In this document: positions 17,509-27,466 of the stretch, piece by piece | How the letters are laid out: every line of letters begins with the position of its first letter | Numbering within the stretch: position 1 is the first letter of the stretch | Assembly: GCF_000613805.1 (NCBI RefSeq) | Contig: NZ_BAJR01000037.1 | Coordinates: forward strand, 1 to 32,553 | Source of the DNA: Phocaeicola paurosaccharolyticus JCM 15092 | Lineage (GTDB): Bacteria; Bacteroidota; Bacteroidia; Bacteroidales; Bacteroidaceae | Direction: 5' to 3' | Length of the DNA stretch: 32,553 nt | Notes under the pieces: model-generated | What the model was told of the DNA's origin: nothing | Databases searched by the model: none | What the model saw: only the letters and a program-made list of their open reading frames with translations | Program-made: the position numbers and the translations under genes

Positions 17509-17538
17509 CAAATGTAATACATTAATTGCAAAAACAAA
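17509..17538 (-). promoter_or_regulatory. Promoter of the pheA operon
   Basis: The complement reads TTTG (17538-17535), an 18-base spacer, and TACATTTG (17516-17509), an exact -7 match. Transcription should start near 17503, about 22 bases before the leader peptide ATG. Confidence 0.65.
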
Positions 17539-17632
17539 CAAAAATAAAGTTTTTTTTAAGATTGGCTATATTTTTATTTCCATACAACTTAAACAATTAA
17601 GTTGAAGAAAAGCATTTTAAAAGTAAAATCTC

Positions 17633-17640
17633 TATATTTG
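17633..17640 (+). promoter_or_regulatory. -7 element of the PatB-like gene
   Basis: TATATTTG is an exact -7 match, 23 bases before the ATG at 17664. The -33 element is not clear. The unit diverges from the pheA operon. Confidence 0.45.
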
Positions 17641-17663
17641 AATATCAATCAAGATAAAAGAAT

Positions 17664-18835
17664 ATGCAATATAATTTTGATAAAATTATTGATAGAAGTA
17701 GCTCTGATGCCATAAAAGTAGATTTCATGAAGGGAATATGGGGGCGTACAGACCTTATTCCTCTTTGGGTAGCTGATATGGATTTTGAGACTGCTCCTTT
17801 TGTCACAGAAGCCATAAGAAAAAGATGTGACAATGGTGTGTTTGGCTATACATGTAAAAGTGATGCATACTATAGTGCAATAATATCGTGGGTAAAGGAT
17901 AGATATGGAATGCATGTTGAAAAGGATATGATAAACTTTATCCCTGGAATTGTCCCTGGAATAGGTATGGCTATGAATGCTCTTACTAACAAAGGCGATA
18001 AGGTTATGATTCAACCTCCTGTTTATCATCCATTCAGAATAGTGACAGAGAATAATGGGAGAGAGGTGGTATATAATCCCTTGCAGTTTATTGATGGTCA
18101 TTATCGTATGGATTTCGATGCATTAAAGCGTGATATTAAGGGATGCTCACTCTTTATTTTGTGTAATCCTCATAATCCAGGAGGAACAGTGTGGAGTAGG
18201 GAAGAGCTTGAAACATTGGCAGAAATATGCTACGATGAAGGTGTTCTGGTCTTCTCGGATGAGATACATGCAGATCTTACCTTTCCTCCTTTGAAACATA
18301 CTCCTTTTGCAATGATAGGTGATAAGGCAAAGATGAACTCCGTTACATTCATGTCGCCTAGCAAAGCATTTAACATGCCTGGACTATCTGCCTCTCATGT
18401 GATTATTTATAATGAGAATATACGTAGCAGATTCAAAAAATTCATTGATGCTTGCGAACTAGATATGGGACATGTCTTTGCTTTTATTTCAGTAGCAGCA
18501 GCATATAGCAACGGTACTGAATGGCTTGATCAATGTCTGGCTTATATTCAGAAGAATATTGATTATATAGATAAGTTTACAAAAGAACATACTCCAAAGA
18601 TAAAGGTTATACGCCCACAGGCATCCTATCTTATATGGATGGATTGTAAGGAACTTGGACTTTCACAAGTTGAGTTGAACAACTTTTTCTCGGATGAGGC
18701 TAATCTGGCTCTAAATAATGGGAAGATTTTTGGTAAGGAGGGCATTGGTATATGCGACTTAATGCTGCCACACCTATGAGCGTTATTGAGAAAGCTATGA
18801 ACCAACTTGAAGCTGCGTATAGAAAACGATTTTAA
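17664..18835 (+). pseudogene. PatB/MalY-type cystathionine beta-lyase, one indel
   Basis: This fold-type I PLP enzyme is of the MalY/PatB group, which cleaves C-S bonds of cystathionine or cysteine to give homocysteine or sulfide plus pyruvate and ammonia. Group-specific sequence includes PLWVADMDFETAP near the N-terminus, GYTCKSDAYY, CNPHNPGG, SDEIHADL and the PLP lysine Lys234 in SPSKAFNMPG. A one-base loss near 18748-18751 shifts the last codons to an early TGA at 18777-18779 (371 residues). Restoring it continues with MRLNAATPMSVIEKAMNQLE and ends at 18835 with 390 residues, the normal length. The lost piece includes the Arg of MRLNAA that in this family binds the substrate carboxylate, so if the indel is real the enzyme is probably inactive. 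Confidence 0.88.
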
Positions 18836-18916
18836 TATTATCTTCACAAATAGTGATATGACCATTGATGTGTTGGCTATTTGAAGAAATATGTTTTAAG
18901 AATTATTATTTATATA

Positions 18917-18964
18917 AAAGGAGAAGAGGTATAGTTATACGATACTCTACCTCTTCTCTTTTAT
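18917..18964. terminator. Bidirectional terminator between convergent genes
   Basis: AAAAGGAGAAGAGGTATAGT pairs with the stretch ending CTCTACCTCTTCTCTTTT, giving a long, slightly imperfect stem with A-rich and T-rich ends. It lies between the PatB-like gene and the TPR gene, which face each other. Confidence 0.75.
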
Positions 18965-18986
18965 GTCTTTATATTTTGTATATAAA

Positions 18987-19936
18987 TTACCAAGGAACAT
19001 TTTTGGTGATACTATCATAGTTCTTGAACTGACCGTCAATTTTACTTTCATTCTCAGGTGCAATTTCCATGGCTTTCTTCATATCTTCTATAGAGCCCTC
19101 TTTATCACCTTTTATTAATTTTATCCTACCTCTTTCATGGAAAGCTTTAGCAAAATTAGGGTTTATCTCAATTGCTTCATCATACATCTCAATAGCTCTA
19201 TCAAAATCATTGCTTTCGGCAAGCATGTTTCCCTTTATAATGTATGCTTTTTCATTAAACGGATTTATAGACAATACATTATCCAAGATAGATGTAGCTT
19301 CTTCTATATTATTTTCTGATGCTAAAATCTCACCTAAAAGCAATAGAGCAGCCTCATTGTCTGCATCAATTGACAAGACACGATCAAGATCCTCTTTTGC
19401 ATCGTTTATCTGCTTCATTGAGTTGAGAGTAGTTGCTCTAAGAAGTCGTGCTTCTATATAGTCATCTTTCAGTGAAATTGCTTTAGTAAGCATTGCTATT
19501 GCCATTATATCATCATTTAATCCCACAAGCGCTTGGCATTCAGATATAGCGCTGAAGCATCATTATCATCCAATTCAATAGCCTTATTGCAAACCTCATT
19601 CATTTTTATATAATCTTCTTCCAAGAATAAGACCGAAGCAAGAGACAACAGAGGCTTTATTTCATTAGGACTAAAGGCGCATTCTCTCTCGAGTACAGCT
19701 ATAGCTCCTTTATTGTTGTTGTCAGCTATATATGCATTAGCTAATAACTCCATTGTCTCTACATCATTCTTAATCTCTAAAGCGCCTTCTAGGCATCTTA
19801 TTGCATAAGCAATTTTTTGAATATTAAGTGCTCGGATACCATCGTATTTTAGGATATCGAAGTTCTTATTATTGTCTGTCTCTTTGTTGTTTTCTTTGGA
19901 TTCCTTGATTCCAAATAGTGATTTAATAAAATTCAT
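18987..19936 (-). pseudogene. Tetratricopeptide repeat protein, one indel
   Basis: Start chosen at the ATG at 19936 (MNFIKSLFGIKESKE). A longer frame to 19999 overlaps recQ and reads non-conserved residues. After a charged linker of about 25 residues, the protein is a series of roughly 34-residue TPR units through to the C-terminus, best seen in the second half (for example PFNEKAYIIKGNMLAESNDFD and PNFAKAFHERGRIKLIKGD). It has no signal peptide, so it is a cytoplasmic scaffold of unknown partner. A lost base near 19526-19530 (NAKRLWD, stop; corrected NAKALVGLNDD) splits it into two overlapping frames of 160 and 179 codons. The repaired protein has 316 residues. Third gene after recJ and recQ, 43 bases from recQ. 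Confidence 0.82.
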
Positions 19937-19979
19937 ATTCTCTATCTTAAATGGTTTCGTTAATATTACAAATTTAGTA

Positions 19980-21872
19980 TTATATGAAAATAAATCCATC
20001 TTTTACATGTATAATTTCTTCATGTGTAAGATAGGTTATAACATTCTGTATCTTCTCTTTGTCATATTCAAGCAAGTCGAAAAGTGAAGCAGCTGCAATC
20101 TTTTTGTCGCCTACTACTCTCAGGATATTCTCTTCAATCTCTTTGAACTCCCCTTTTTTGATACCTGTATTATGCTTATCAAGACATACGTCACACATCA
20201 TACAGTTGTGTTTGTTCTTCTCTCCGAAATAGTCAAGCAGCATTCTGCTTCTGCAATTGTCCGTTGATGAGGCGTAGTCTATCATAGCCTTTATCCTCTT
20301 CTCATAGCTTTCTTTTCTCTTTTCGTAAACCTCGGGTGTGAAAATGATCCTATCTGCATTCTGTCTTTCACGTGTATATATAATATATGGAGTTTTCTTC
20401 TGAGGTATGTAGTGCAGAATGTGACTCTTTGAAAAAGCAACCAGTATATCATATATTCTTTGTCGTGTCAGTCCGCTTCGAATAGAGAGTGACTCTTCAT
20501 TTATAAATGCATAATCTGTAAAAAGTCCAGTATACGAACGCAGAATAACATTTATTAGTTTATCTGCATCGGGGTCTTTACTTTCCAGTCGGTAAAGTTC
20601 ATCACGTCTTATCGTGAACATAAGTCTTGATGCATTATCCTGTTCGTCTGTGTACTCCAGGTAGCCTGCACGTGTCAGTATCTTAAGTGCACTGTCTGTC
20701 TGTATAGGGAAATGCTTGAAGTTGCGACAGAACTCATCAATATTGAATGCCTTTGTACATTCCAATCCGTCGCCCATAGCCATTTGGTAGTAGTAATTTA
20801 TATCTTCATAAATTTTGCGTATATAATCTTTCTCTGGGAAAGTGTCGGCTACACGTTTCTGCAGTGTGGATTTGTCACTCTTTGAATTGAGTAACACAGC
20901 ATACGCTTTTTCTCCATCCCTACCTGCTCTACCGGCCTCTTGAAAATATGCTTCAGGAGAGTCCGGCATATCTGCGTGGATTACGATTCTTACATCTGGT
21001 TTGTCTATTCCCATGCCAAAAGCATTGGTAGAAACCATTACTCTGCTTTTATCTTCAAGCCAACTTTTCTGCCGAGCATCTTTAACATCATTATTCAGAC
21101 CGGCATGGTAGAATGTTGCTGTGATATTATTCATGTTGAGAAAGTTTGCTATCTCCTTTGTCTTCTTTCTATTCCTTGTATAGATTATTGCCGAACCTTT
21201 CATCCTTGATAGTATGTGAAGAATCTCCGCCTGCTTATTTTCGGTATTTCTGACGATATATGCAAGATTATTCCTTTCAAAACTCATCTTGAAGACCCTT
21301 CCATCCTTGAAATCAAGTTGCTTCTGTATATCGTCAACAACTTCGGGAGTTGCCGTAGCAGTAAGTGCTAACACAGGTACGTTTGGAAGGAGAGAGCGAA
21401 TATCGGAAATCTTCGTATAGGCAGGTCGGAAGTCGTATCCCCACTGTGATATACAGTGCGATTCGTCGACTGTAATCATGCTTATATTCATTGATTTCAG
21501 CTTAGTACGGAATATCTCAGTATCAAGTCTTTCAGGAGATATGTATAGAAATTTATAATCACCGAAGATACAGTTCTCAAGAGCTACTATAATCTCCTCA
21601 CGTGTCATGCCGGAGTATACGGCAACGGCTTTTATGTCGCGTTCTCGAAGATTGCGCACTTGATCTTTCATCAGTGCAATAAGTGGGGTAATGACAAGGC
21701 AGAGTCCAGGTTTAGAGAGAGCAGGTATCTGGAAGGTGATTGACTTACCACCTCCCGTGGGCATTAATCCTAATGTATCATGCCCTTGCCCTATGCTTTC
21801 AATGATATCTTCCTGTATGCCGCGGAAGTTATCAAAGTTCCAATATTTTTTTAGAATCTCTTTGTATGTCAT
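19980..21872 (-). CDS. recQ: ATP-dependent DNA helicase RecQ
   Basis: This 630-residue superfamily 2 helicase unwinds DNA 3' to 5' in recombination and fork repair. Domain 1 has motif 0 (FRGIQ), motif I MPTGGGKS (Lys43), motif II DESHCISQWGYDFRP, and motif III LALTATAT. Domain 2 has GSAIIYTRNRKKT, VMVSTNAFGMGIDKPDVR and the motif VI arginines in QEAGRAGRDG. The RecQ-C-terminal zinc cluster (C-x-MMCDVC) is near residues 555-565. The region after it is short (to 630), so a full HRDC domain is probably absent or reduced. It starts 27 bases after recJ, with which it likely works at stalled forks. Confidence 0.95.
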   Translation of the reverse strand: MTYKEILKKYWNFDNFRGIQEDIIESIGQGHDTLGLMPTGGGKSITFQIPALSKPGLCLVITPLIALMKDQVRNLRERDIKAVAVYSGMTREEIIVALENCIFGDYKFLYISPERLDTEIFRTKLKSMNISMITVDESHCISQWGYDFRPAYTKISDIRSLLPNVPVLALTATATPEVVDDIQKQLDFKDGRVFKMSFERNNLAYIVRNTENKQAEILHILSRMKGSAIIYTRNRKKTKEIANFLNMNNITATFYHAGLNNDVKDARQKSWLEDKSRVMVSTNAFGMGIDKPDVRIVIHADMPDSPEAYFQEAGRAGRDGEKAYAVLLNSKSDKSTLQKRVADTFPEKDYIRKIYEDINYYYQMAMGDGLECTKAFNIDEFCRNFKHFPIQTDSALKILTRAGYLEYTDEQDNASRLMFTIRRDELYRLESKDPDADKLINVILRSYTGLFTDYAFINEESLSIRSGLTRQRIYDILVAFSKSHILHYIPQKKTPYIIYTRERQNADRIIFTPEVYEKRKESYEKRIKAMIDYASSTDNCRSRMLLDYFGEKNKHNCMMCDVCLDKHNTGIKKGEFKEIEENILRVVGDKKIAAASLFDLLEYDKEKIQNVITYLTHEEIIHVKDGFIFI

Positions 21873-21899
21873 AGTCTATGAAATAGAGAAAGAGATTTA

Positions 21900-23624
21900 T
21901 TATCTGTCTTCGCTTGGCTTTATGTCTTCAATTTGAAGTTGCACTTCTCCACGTTTGTGGGTGTTATCTTCTATTGTGTAGCATATATCAAACGAACGTT
22001 TCGTCTTGATATATCGTGCTTGAGAGCTCTGCCCGAAAGCGATACCATTCATTACATTATTCGATTTGTTGTCTACAAGTTCCAACTTGATATGTTCCTG
22101 TTCTCTTCCTACAACTTTGCTTGTTCCATAGTCGTATACATTATGAGTACAAAAAATAGGTTTCAGATTATCCGGCCCAAATGGATTGAATTTCCTTAAG
22201 TCGGAATGGAATTTAGGAGTAATATCTCTGAAATCAATTTCTGCGTCTATGTATATAACTGCACTGGTCTGTTCGGGAAGGATGTTCTGTGCAACATACT
22301 CTTCGAATCGGCGTGTGAACTCAGGTACGTTATCAACTTTCATAGATAACCCGGCAGCGTAAGTATGTCCGCCAAAGTTTTCGAGCAAGTCACGGCAATT
22401 CTCTATAGCTTTGTAAACATCAAATCCGGATACCGATCTAGCTGATCCGGTAGCCATATCATCTGATCTGGTAAGAACAACAGCAGGACGATAATATATT
22501 TCAGTGAGTCTTGATGCCACAATACCAATAACTCCTTTATGCCAATCCTCATTAAAGAGCACAATAGATCTTCTGCTTTGCAATCCTTCAAGTCTGTCAA
22601 CGATATTGTTTGCCTCTTCAGTCATGGTCTTGTCGAGGTCCTTACGTGTCTCGTTGTACTGGTTTATCTGGTTCGCCTTTTCCAAAGCTGCCGAGAAATC
22701 TTTCTCGATTAGTAACTCAACAGCCTCTTTTCCGTTCTGAATCCTACCTGAAGCATTTATTCGTGGCCCTATTTTGAATACTATATCACCTACAGTAATA
22801 CCTTTTTCTGCTAGTCCGCAAATATCTATAATAGATTTTAGTCCGATGCTTGGATTTGAGTTCAATTGTTTTAATCCATGGTATGTCAACACGCGGTTTT
22901 CACCCATGATGGGAACAATATCAGATGCAACACTAACAGCCACAAGGTCGAGTAGAGGAGTTAGTTGTGAGAACTCTATTCCGTTGTTTATGGCGAAAGC
23001 TTGCATGAATTTAAAGCCAACTCCACATCCAGAGAGATGTTCGTATGGATAGGTTGAATCAGCTCTTTTAGGATTAAGTATTGCTACAGCAGATGGAAGG
23101 ACATCATCAGGAACGTGGTGGTCACAAATAATGAAGTCTATACCTTTTTCTTTGGCATATGCTATCTCATTAACAGCCTTTATACCGCAGTCGAGTACAA
23201 TAATCAGTTTTACATCTGTTTCAGCAGCATAGTCTATACCTTGTACAGATACTCCATACCCCTCGTTGTATCTGTCGGGAATATAGTAGTCAATATTGGA
23301 ATAAAACTGTTGTATGAACTTGTAGACCAGAGCTACAGCTGTTGTTCCATCAACGTCGTAATCTCCATATATGAGCACACGTTCCTTCCTTCCCATAGCT
23401 TGGTTAAGCCTTTCTACGGCAATGTTCATGTCTTTCATCAGAAAAGGATCATGAAGTTCGCTAAGCTGTGGATGGAAGAATCGTTTTGCATCTGCAGCAG
23501 ATGTTATTCCTCTCTCAAGTAATAGTTTGGCAAGTATAGGACTTATTCCTATTTCCTTACCTAGAGCTTTAGCTGCTTCTATTAGTTCTTGTGTTGGAGG
23601 TTGATAATTCCATTTATGGTTCAT
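21900..23624 (-). CDS. recJ: Single-stranded-DNA exonuclease RecJ
   Basis: This 574-residue member of the DHH phosphoesterase family degrades single-stranded DNA 5' to 3' in recombination and mismatch repair. Motif I GDYDVDGTTA (87-96), motif II VLDCG, the DHH motif (168-170, CDHHVPDD), motif IV (SVASDIVPI) and the DHHA1 motif with GGHTYAAG are all present. The C-terminal OB-fold domain is also present (about 430-574). Length matches the family. It is the first gene of a recJ-recQ-TPR operon. The upstream region contains only a weak TACTTTAT candidate -7 element. Confidence 0.95.
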   Translation of the reverse strand: MNHKWNYQPPTQELIEAAKALGKEIGISPILAKLLLERGITSAADAKRFFHPQLSELHDPFLMKDMNIAVERLNQAMGRKERVLIYGDYDVDGTTAVALVYKFIQQFYSNIDYYIPDRYNEGYGVSVQGIDYAAETDVKLIIVLDCGIKAVNEIAYAKEKGIDFIICDHHVPDDVLPSAVAILNPKRADSTYPYEHLSGCGVGFKFMQAFAINNGIEFSQLTPLLDLVAVSVASDIVPIMGENRVLTYHGLKQLNSNPSIGLKSIIDICGLAEKGITVGDIVFKIGPRINASGRIQNGKEAVELLIEKDFSAALEKANQINQYNETRKDLDKTMTEEANNIVDRLEGLQSRRSIVLFNEDWHKGVIGIVASRLTEIYYRPAVVLTRSDDMATGSARSVSGFDVYKAIENCRDLLENFGGHTYAAGLSMKVDNVPEFTRRFEEYVAQNILPEQTSAVIYIDAEIDFRDITPKFHSDLRKFNPFGPDNLKPIFCTHNVYDYGTSKVVGREQEHIKLELVDNKSNNVMNGIAFGQSSQARYIKTKRSFDICYTIEDNTHKRGEVQLQIEDIKPSEDR

Positions 23625-23729
23625 TTTATATATTGTTTTTTCTTTTTCTATCTCAAGATAAAGTATGAAAAAAACTTATATTTTTCACCTTTATTTAATT
23701 TGTAAAGTTATGAAAAAACAAATAAAAAT

Positions 23730-23766
23730 ACCGCTAAATCTGTATATATTTTACAGACTTAGCGGT
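23730..23766 (-). terminator. Terminator of the peptidase pair
   Basis: ACCGCTAAATCTGTA (23730-23744) pairs with TACAGACTTAGCGGT (23752-23766), 15 base pairs with a G-U or mismatch. The minus-strand tail (complement of 23721-23729) is T-rich. Confidence 0.8.
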
Positions 23767-23787
23767 AATGCTCTATTTTTAAGTAAA

Positions 23788-25002
23788 TTATTTTATACCT
23801 AGCTTTTTAGCTATTTCCTTAGGGATGGCATTTTTATTAACAACAATGTTCATTGTTTTGTAACGAACAAATGGTTTAGAAGCATACCATATACCGTTGT
23901 ATTTTCCACTCTTTCCCCATGAGTTTTTCACCATGTAGAATTCGTTCCCTTCCTGATCCTTAGCAATACCATATATCAGCATACCATGGTCATCGGTAGT
24001 TTCCCAATTATCGAATGCCTCTTGACGTTCTTCTTGAGTAACCCATTTCTGTGGCTGTGGTTTTGTTGTCAAATTCTTCTGAGCAGGTGTAAGTTTCAAC
24101 CAATGAGCCATGTCTGATCCGGATAGTTCCTGAACTTTATCAACATCAGGAAGTACGGCAATACCATCGCGTGTAAAACCATCCTCACTTACGTCAGAGC
24201 CCCAAGCGATAGTGTAACCTTTGTTGATAGAGTTATCGAATACCTGCATAAGTTCGTCAATAGGCAAGTTGTATGATTTAGCCCAACGCCAGTTATCCTG
24301 AATTTCGATAACGAACTGTTCATAGAATGGGTGGTGAGCGTAAGATGTCAAAGAAATATAGTCATCTGGGTTTAAACCTGTTGATTCAAAGAATGTCTTT
24401 GGGGTATACTCTTTTCCTTTATAGGTAAATTTATCAGGGCGTCTGCCAAGATAAGCATCGAAGGCTCCTTTTAGAGCTTCTTTCCAAACCGGTGTGTGCT
24501 GAGGAGTTGATTGAAGCTTCTTCAAATTGCTCTTTGAAAGTGCATTCACCATAGCATCGGTTACAACTGAGAGTTCAGTATGATTGCTCAAAGTATCGCC
24601 ATACATAGCTCCTGCAGGCATTTCAGAATCAGGAACCAGACCAAACTTCTTCATACCATAGATAACATCGTAAAATGATCCTCCCTGCGAGAAAGAAACG
24701 TCTCCATGAGTACGAATAGCTGCTTCAGCACGATCCATATAGGTATTGTAAATCATGTGCATCTCTGAAAAGTCGTAAGTTCCTTTGCCCATACGCAGAA
24801 GTTCTGACTCTAAGAATGCTATAGCAGAGTAGCTCCAGCAAGTTCCTGCACGGTTCTGATTCTTTATAGATGTGATAGGTAGTTCTTTAACTGTAGTAAA
24901 AATAAAACCTTCCTGTTTTGTTGTGTCTTTTTTTGCCTCTTGAGCAGAAACAGAAGAGAAGACTAGTGCCGCAACGGCGGCAAATAAAGTAAATCGTTTC
25001 AT
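23788..25002 (-). CDS. C1-family peptidase, bleomycin hydrolase/PepC type
   Basis: This 404-residue papain-like cysteine peptidase of family C1B has a cleavable signal peptide (residues 1-20, cut in SVSA/QEAK). It therefore acts outside the cytoplasm, unlike classical cytosolic PepC. The active-site Cys55 sits in QNRAGTCWSYSA with the oxyanion Gln49. His339 is in DDHGMLIYG and Asn360 in KNSWG. The middle contains the family's insertions (NLPIDELMQVFDNSINKGYTIAWGSDVSE). C1B enzymes usually act as aminopeptidases on short peptides. It lies 17 bases after the Xaa-Pro aminopeptidase gene, so the pair probably works in peptide breakdown. Confidence 0.9.
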   Translation of the reverse strand: MKRFTLFAAVAALVFSSVSAQEAKKDTTKQEGFIFTTVKELPITSIKNQNRAGTCWSYSAIAFLESELLRMGKGTYDFSEMHMIYNTYMDRAEAAIRTHGDVSFSQGGSFYDVIYGMKKFGLVPDSEMPAGAMYGDTLSNHTELSVVTDAMVNALSKSNLKKLQSTPQHTPVWKEALKGAFDAYLGRRPDKFTYKGKEYTPKTFFESTGLNPDDYISLTSYAHHPFYEQFVIEIQDNWRWAKSYNLPIDELMQVFDNSINKGYTIAWGSDVSEDGFTRDGIAVLPDVDKVQELSGSDMAHWLKLTPAQKNLTTKPQPQKWVTQEERQEAFDNWETTDDHGMLIYGIAKDQEGNEFYMVKNSWGKSGKYNGIWYASKPFVRYKTMNIVVNKNAIPKEIAKKLGIK

Positions 25003-25019
25003 TAAAAATTAATTATAGG

Positions 25020-26412
25020 TTAAATGCTCATAATATCTTCAATCTCGCTGACTGTAAGCGGAATTCTTTTCTCACCTGTAAAGCGAGATCCATTAGGAGT
25101 GATAAGTATATCATCTTCTATACGAATACCACCGAACTCCTTAAATTTCTCTATCTTATCGTAGCATAGGAAGTCGGTATGCATTTTATCTCCTCTCCAA
25201 TTGTCAATGAGGGCAGGTATGAAGTAACATCCAGGTTCGTCTGTGATAACAAAACCTTCCTGAAGTTCGCGTCCCATTCGTAAAGCAGAGAGCCCGAACT
25301 GAGTTGATGGGCGTACTTTGTCGTCGTATCCAACATGTATCTGACCTAAGTCTTCCATATCATGTACATCAAGCCCCATCATGTGTCCTAGTCCGTGAGG
25401 CAAGAAGAGTGCATGAGCACCAGCAGCCACTGCTTCCTCTACATTACCTTTCATCAGCCCTATCTCTTTCAGACCTTGAGCGAGAACCTTACAAACTTCT
25501 AGATGGACAGACATATATGTAACTCCTGGTTTTGCGAGTTCAAGTGCTTTGTCATGACAGGCAAGGACAATATTGTATACATCTTTTTGGCGGCTGTCGA
25601 ATTTTCCTCCCACAGGAACTGTACGTGTATGGTCAGAACAGTAGTTGCTAACTCTCTCGGCACCTGCATCGGTAAGCATCATTCTTCCTTTATCAAGTAT
25701 ATTTCCATGATAATGGTTATGGAGAGTCTGACCGTTCTGAGTAAGTATTGTAGGGAATGAGACCATGCATCCGTATGATGAGGCTATTCCATCAAGTACT
25801 CCTGCAATATATTGTTCAACAACTCCTGGTTTACAAAGTCTCATAGCCGTAGTATGCATCTCATATCCTATGTTGCATGCTTTGTCTATCTCCTCAATTT
25901 CGCAAGCCTCTTTTGTAGAGCGCAAAGAGACTATAGCATTAATAAGTTCGATAGATGCATACTCTTTTGTAACAGCGGCTTTAATACCTGTAAGCTCCTC
26001 AAGCAGCATCATGTTGTCATAACGGTAAGGAGGGTTGAAGTGAACTTTTCTTTTTGCCTTTATAGCGGATGATATTAAATCTTTAAGTTTGCTGAAAGGG
26101 TAGGATTTCTCTATGCCTACCTCTTTTGCCAACTCTTTCACACTTGGTTGATTTCCCATCCAGATGATGTCGTCCATTGTGAAATCGTTGCCGAAAAGAT
26201 ACTCTTCGTTATTGTCAACATCAATAACGCCGGCAAAACCAGGGTTCTGCAGACCAAAGAAGTAGAGAAATGAGCTATCTTGTCTGAACTTGTATGTGTT
26301 GTCCGGATAATTTGCCGGAGCTTCATTGTTACCTAAGAATAAAATTAACCCGCTGTCAACTTTTTTTTCTTAAAGCTTCTCTGCGGTTTTTGTAAATTGT
26401 AGAATTGAACAT
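25020..26412 (-). pseudogene. Xaa-Pro aminopeptidase (AMP_N + M24), one indel
   Basis: This metallopeptidase removes an N-terminal residue preceding proline. The ATG at 26412 (MFNSTIYKNRREALRK) opens the true N-terminus, but a run of eight A on the minus strand (26361-26368) holds one base too many and ends the frame at a TAA within four codons. Removing it restores VDSGLILFLGNNEAPANYPD and FRQDSSFLYFFGL, the AMP_N creatinase-like domain, and joins MDDIIWMGN. The repaired length is 463 residues. The catalytic M24 domain has the metal ligands: Asp in LTDAGAE and CSDHTRT, His in LPHGLGHMMGLDVHD, Glu in DEPGCYF and IEDDILI. First gene of a two-gene unit with the C1 peptidase. Confidence 0.9.
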
Positions 26413-26456
26413 AGTAAGTTTAAATTATTGATTGTTCTAAACTAATGACCTTTACG

Positions 26457-26464
26457 CAAAAGTA
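26457..26464 (-). promoter_or_regulatory. -7 element for the aminopeptidase gene
   Basis: The complement reads TACTTTTG, an exact -7 match, 45 bases before the ATG at 26412. The same octamer and following bases occur before the GH115 gene. This supports 26412 as the real start, rather than an internal start after the frameshift. Confidence 0.45.
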
Positions 26465-26508
26465 ATAATTAAAATTATAAATCTTACTCTTTAATTCTTG
26501 GAAAAAGG

Positions 26509-26516
26509 TAACTTTG
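26509..26516 (+). promoter_or_regulatory. -7 element for the patatin gene
   Basis: TAACTTTG matches TAnnTTTG, 38 bases before the ATG at 26554. The -33 element is weak. Confidence 0.45.
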
Positions 26517-26553
26517 TAGTCTACTTAATTTTATTAAGATTTTTTGATAAAAT

Positions 26554-27393
26554 ATGGAAATAGACAATGAAACTGGTTTAGTTCTTGAAGGAGGTGGCAT
26601 GAGAGGTGTTTTCACATGTGGTGTCCTAGACTATATGATGGACAACAATTTGTGGTTCCCATATTGTGTAGGAGTATCAGCTGGTGCTTGCAACGGACTG
26701 TCATATATGTCTCGCCAGAGAGGAAGAGCTAAATTTAGTAATATTGACCTGCTAGATAAATATCATTATATCGGTATAAAACATCTTTGGAGGAATCATA
26801 GTATACTTGATCAGGAGTTGTTGTACAAGGACTTTCCTGAGGTTATACTTCCTTACGATTTTGAAGCGTATCAAAGAAACAATGGGCGTTTTGAAATGGT
26901 AACAACTAACTGTATAACAGGAAGAGCGTGTTATCTTGAAGAAAAGAGAGACATTAAGAAAGTTGTGGAAATAGCCAGGGCTTCAAGCAGTCTCCCTTTT
27001 GTCTGCCCTATTGTATATATTGACGGCGTTCCTATGCTTGATGGTGGTATTGTAGACTCTATTCCTATTATGCGAGCTTTTGAACAAGGCTATACAAAGA
27101 ATATTGTTGTAGTAACTCGTAACAAAGGTTTTAGAAGTGATGAGAAGGATAGAAAGGTGCCATCGTTCATATATAAAAAATATCCACGTTTGCGGGTTGT
27201 ACTTAGTACCCGTTGCAAACTTTATGATGACCAGCTGGATTTAATAGATAAGTTGGAAGAAGAGAAAAAGATAGTTGTAATACGTCCTATGAAACCTCTT
27301 GAGGTAGACAGGATTACTACTGATATTGATAAACTCACAGCTCTCTACGAAGAGGGATATGAGTGTGCTAAACAGGTACTCTCTTCTATCTAA
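26554..27393 (+). CDS. Patatin-like phospholipase family protein
   Basis: This 279-residue lipid acyl hydrolase of the patatin/YjjU type has no signal peptide or membrane segment. The oxyanion motif GGGMRG (13-18), the nucleophile Ser42 in GVSAG (40-44) and the catalytic Asp163 in DGGIVDSIP give the complete Ser-Asp dyad. Residues after about 195 (KKYPRLRVVLSTRCKLYDDQ) match the C-terminal extension of bacterial YjjU-like proteins (DUF6363). The substrate is unknown. The next gene begins 73 bases downstream on the same strand, possibly co-transcribed. Confidence 0.9.
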   Translation: MEIDNETGLVLEGGGMRGVFTCGVLDYMMDNNLWFPYCVGVSAGACNGLSYMSRQRGRAKFSNIDLLDKYHYIGIKHLWRNHSILDQELLYKDFPEVILPYDFEAYQRNNGRFEMVTTNCITGRACYLEEKRDIKKVVEIARASSSLPFVCPIVYIDGVPMLDGGIVDSIPIMRAFEQGYTKNIVVVTRNKGFRSDEKDRKVPSFIYKKYPRLRVVLSTRCKLYDDQLDLIDKLEEEKKIVVIRPMKPLEVDRITTDIDKLTALYEEGYECAKQVLSSI

Positions 27394-27466
27394 CAGATAA
27401 AGAATAGGTATATAGTCGGGATGTGTCTATCTTATGATACATTACTGCTCATAATTATAAAATGCG

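Noticed and set aside
17649..18101. 150-codon minus-strand frame opposite the PatB-like gene
   Set aside because: The plus-strand protein is unmistakable and continuous; the opposite frame has no recognisable motifs.
19980..23624. recQ-recJ pair as part of a phage-defence island
   Set aside because: Both are full-length, conserved core repair genes in an ordinary operon with no defence neighbours.
26361..26368. Programmed ribosomal frameshift in the aminopeptidase gene
   Set aside because: No known programmed site or stimulatory structure of that kind in this family, and the same type of indel appears in five other genes, so sequence error or slippage is simpler.
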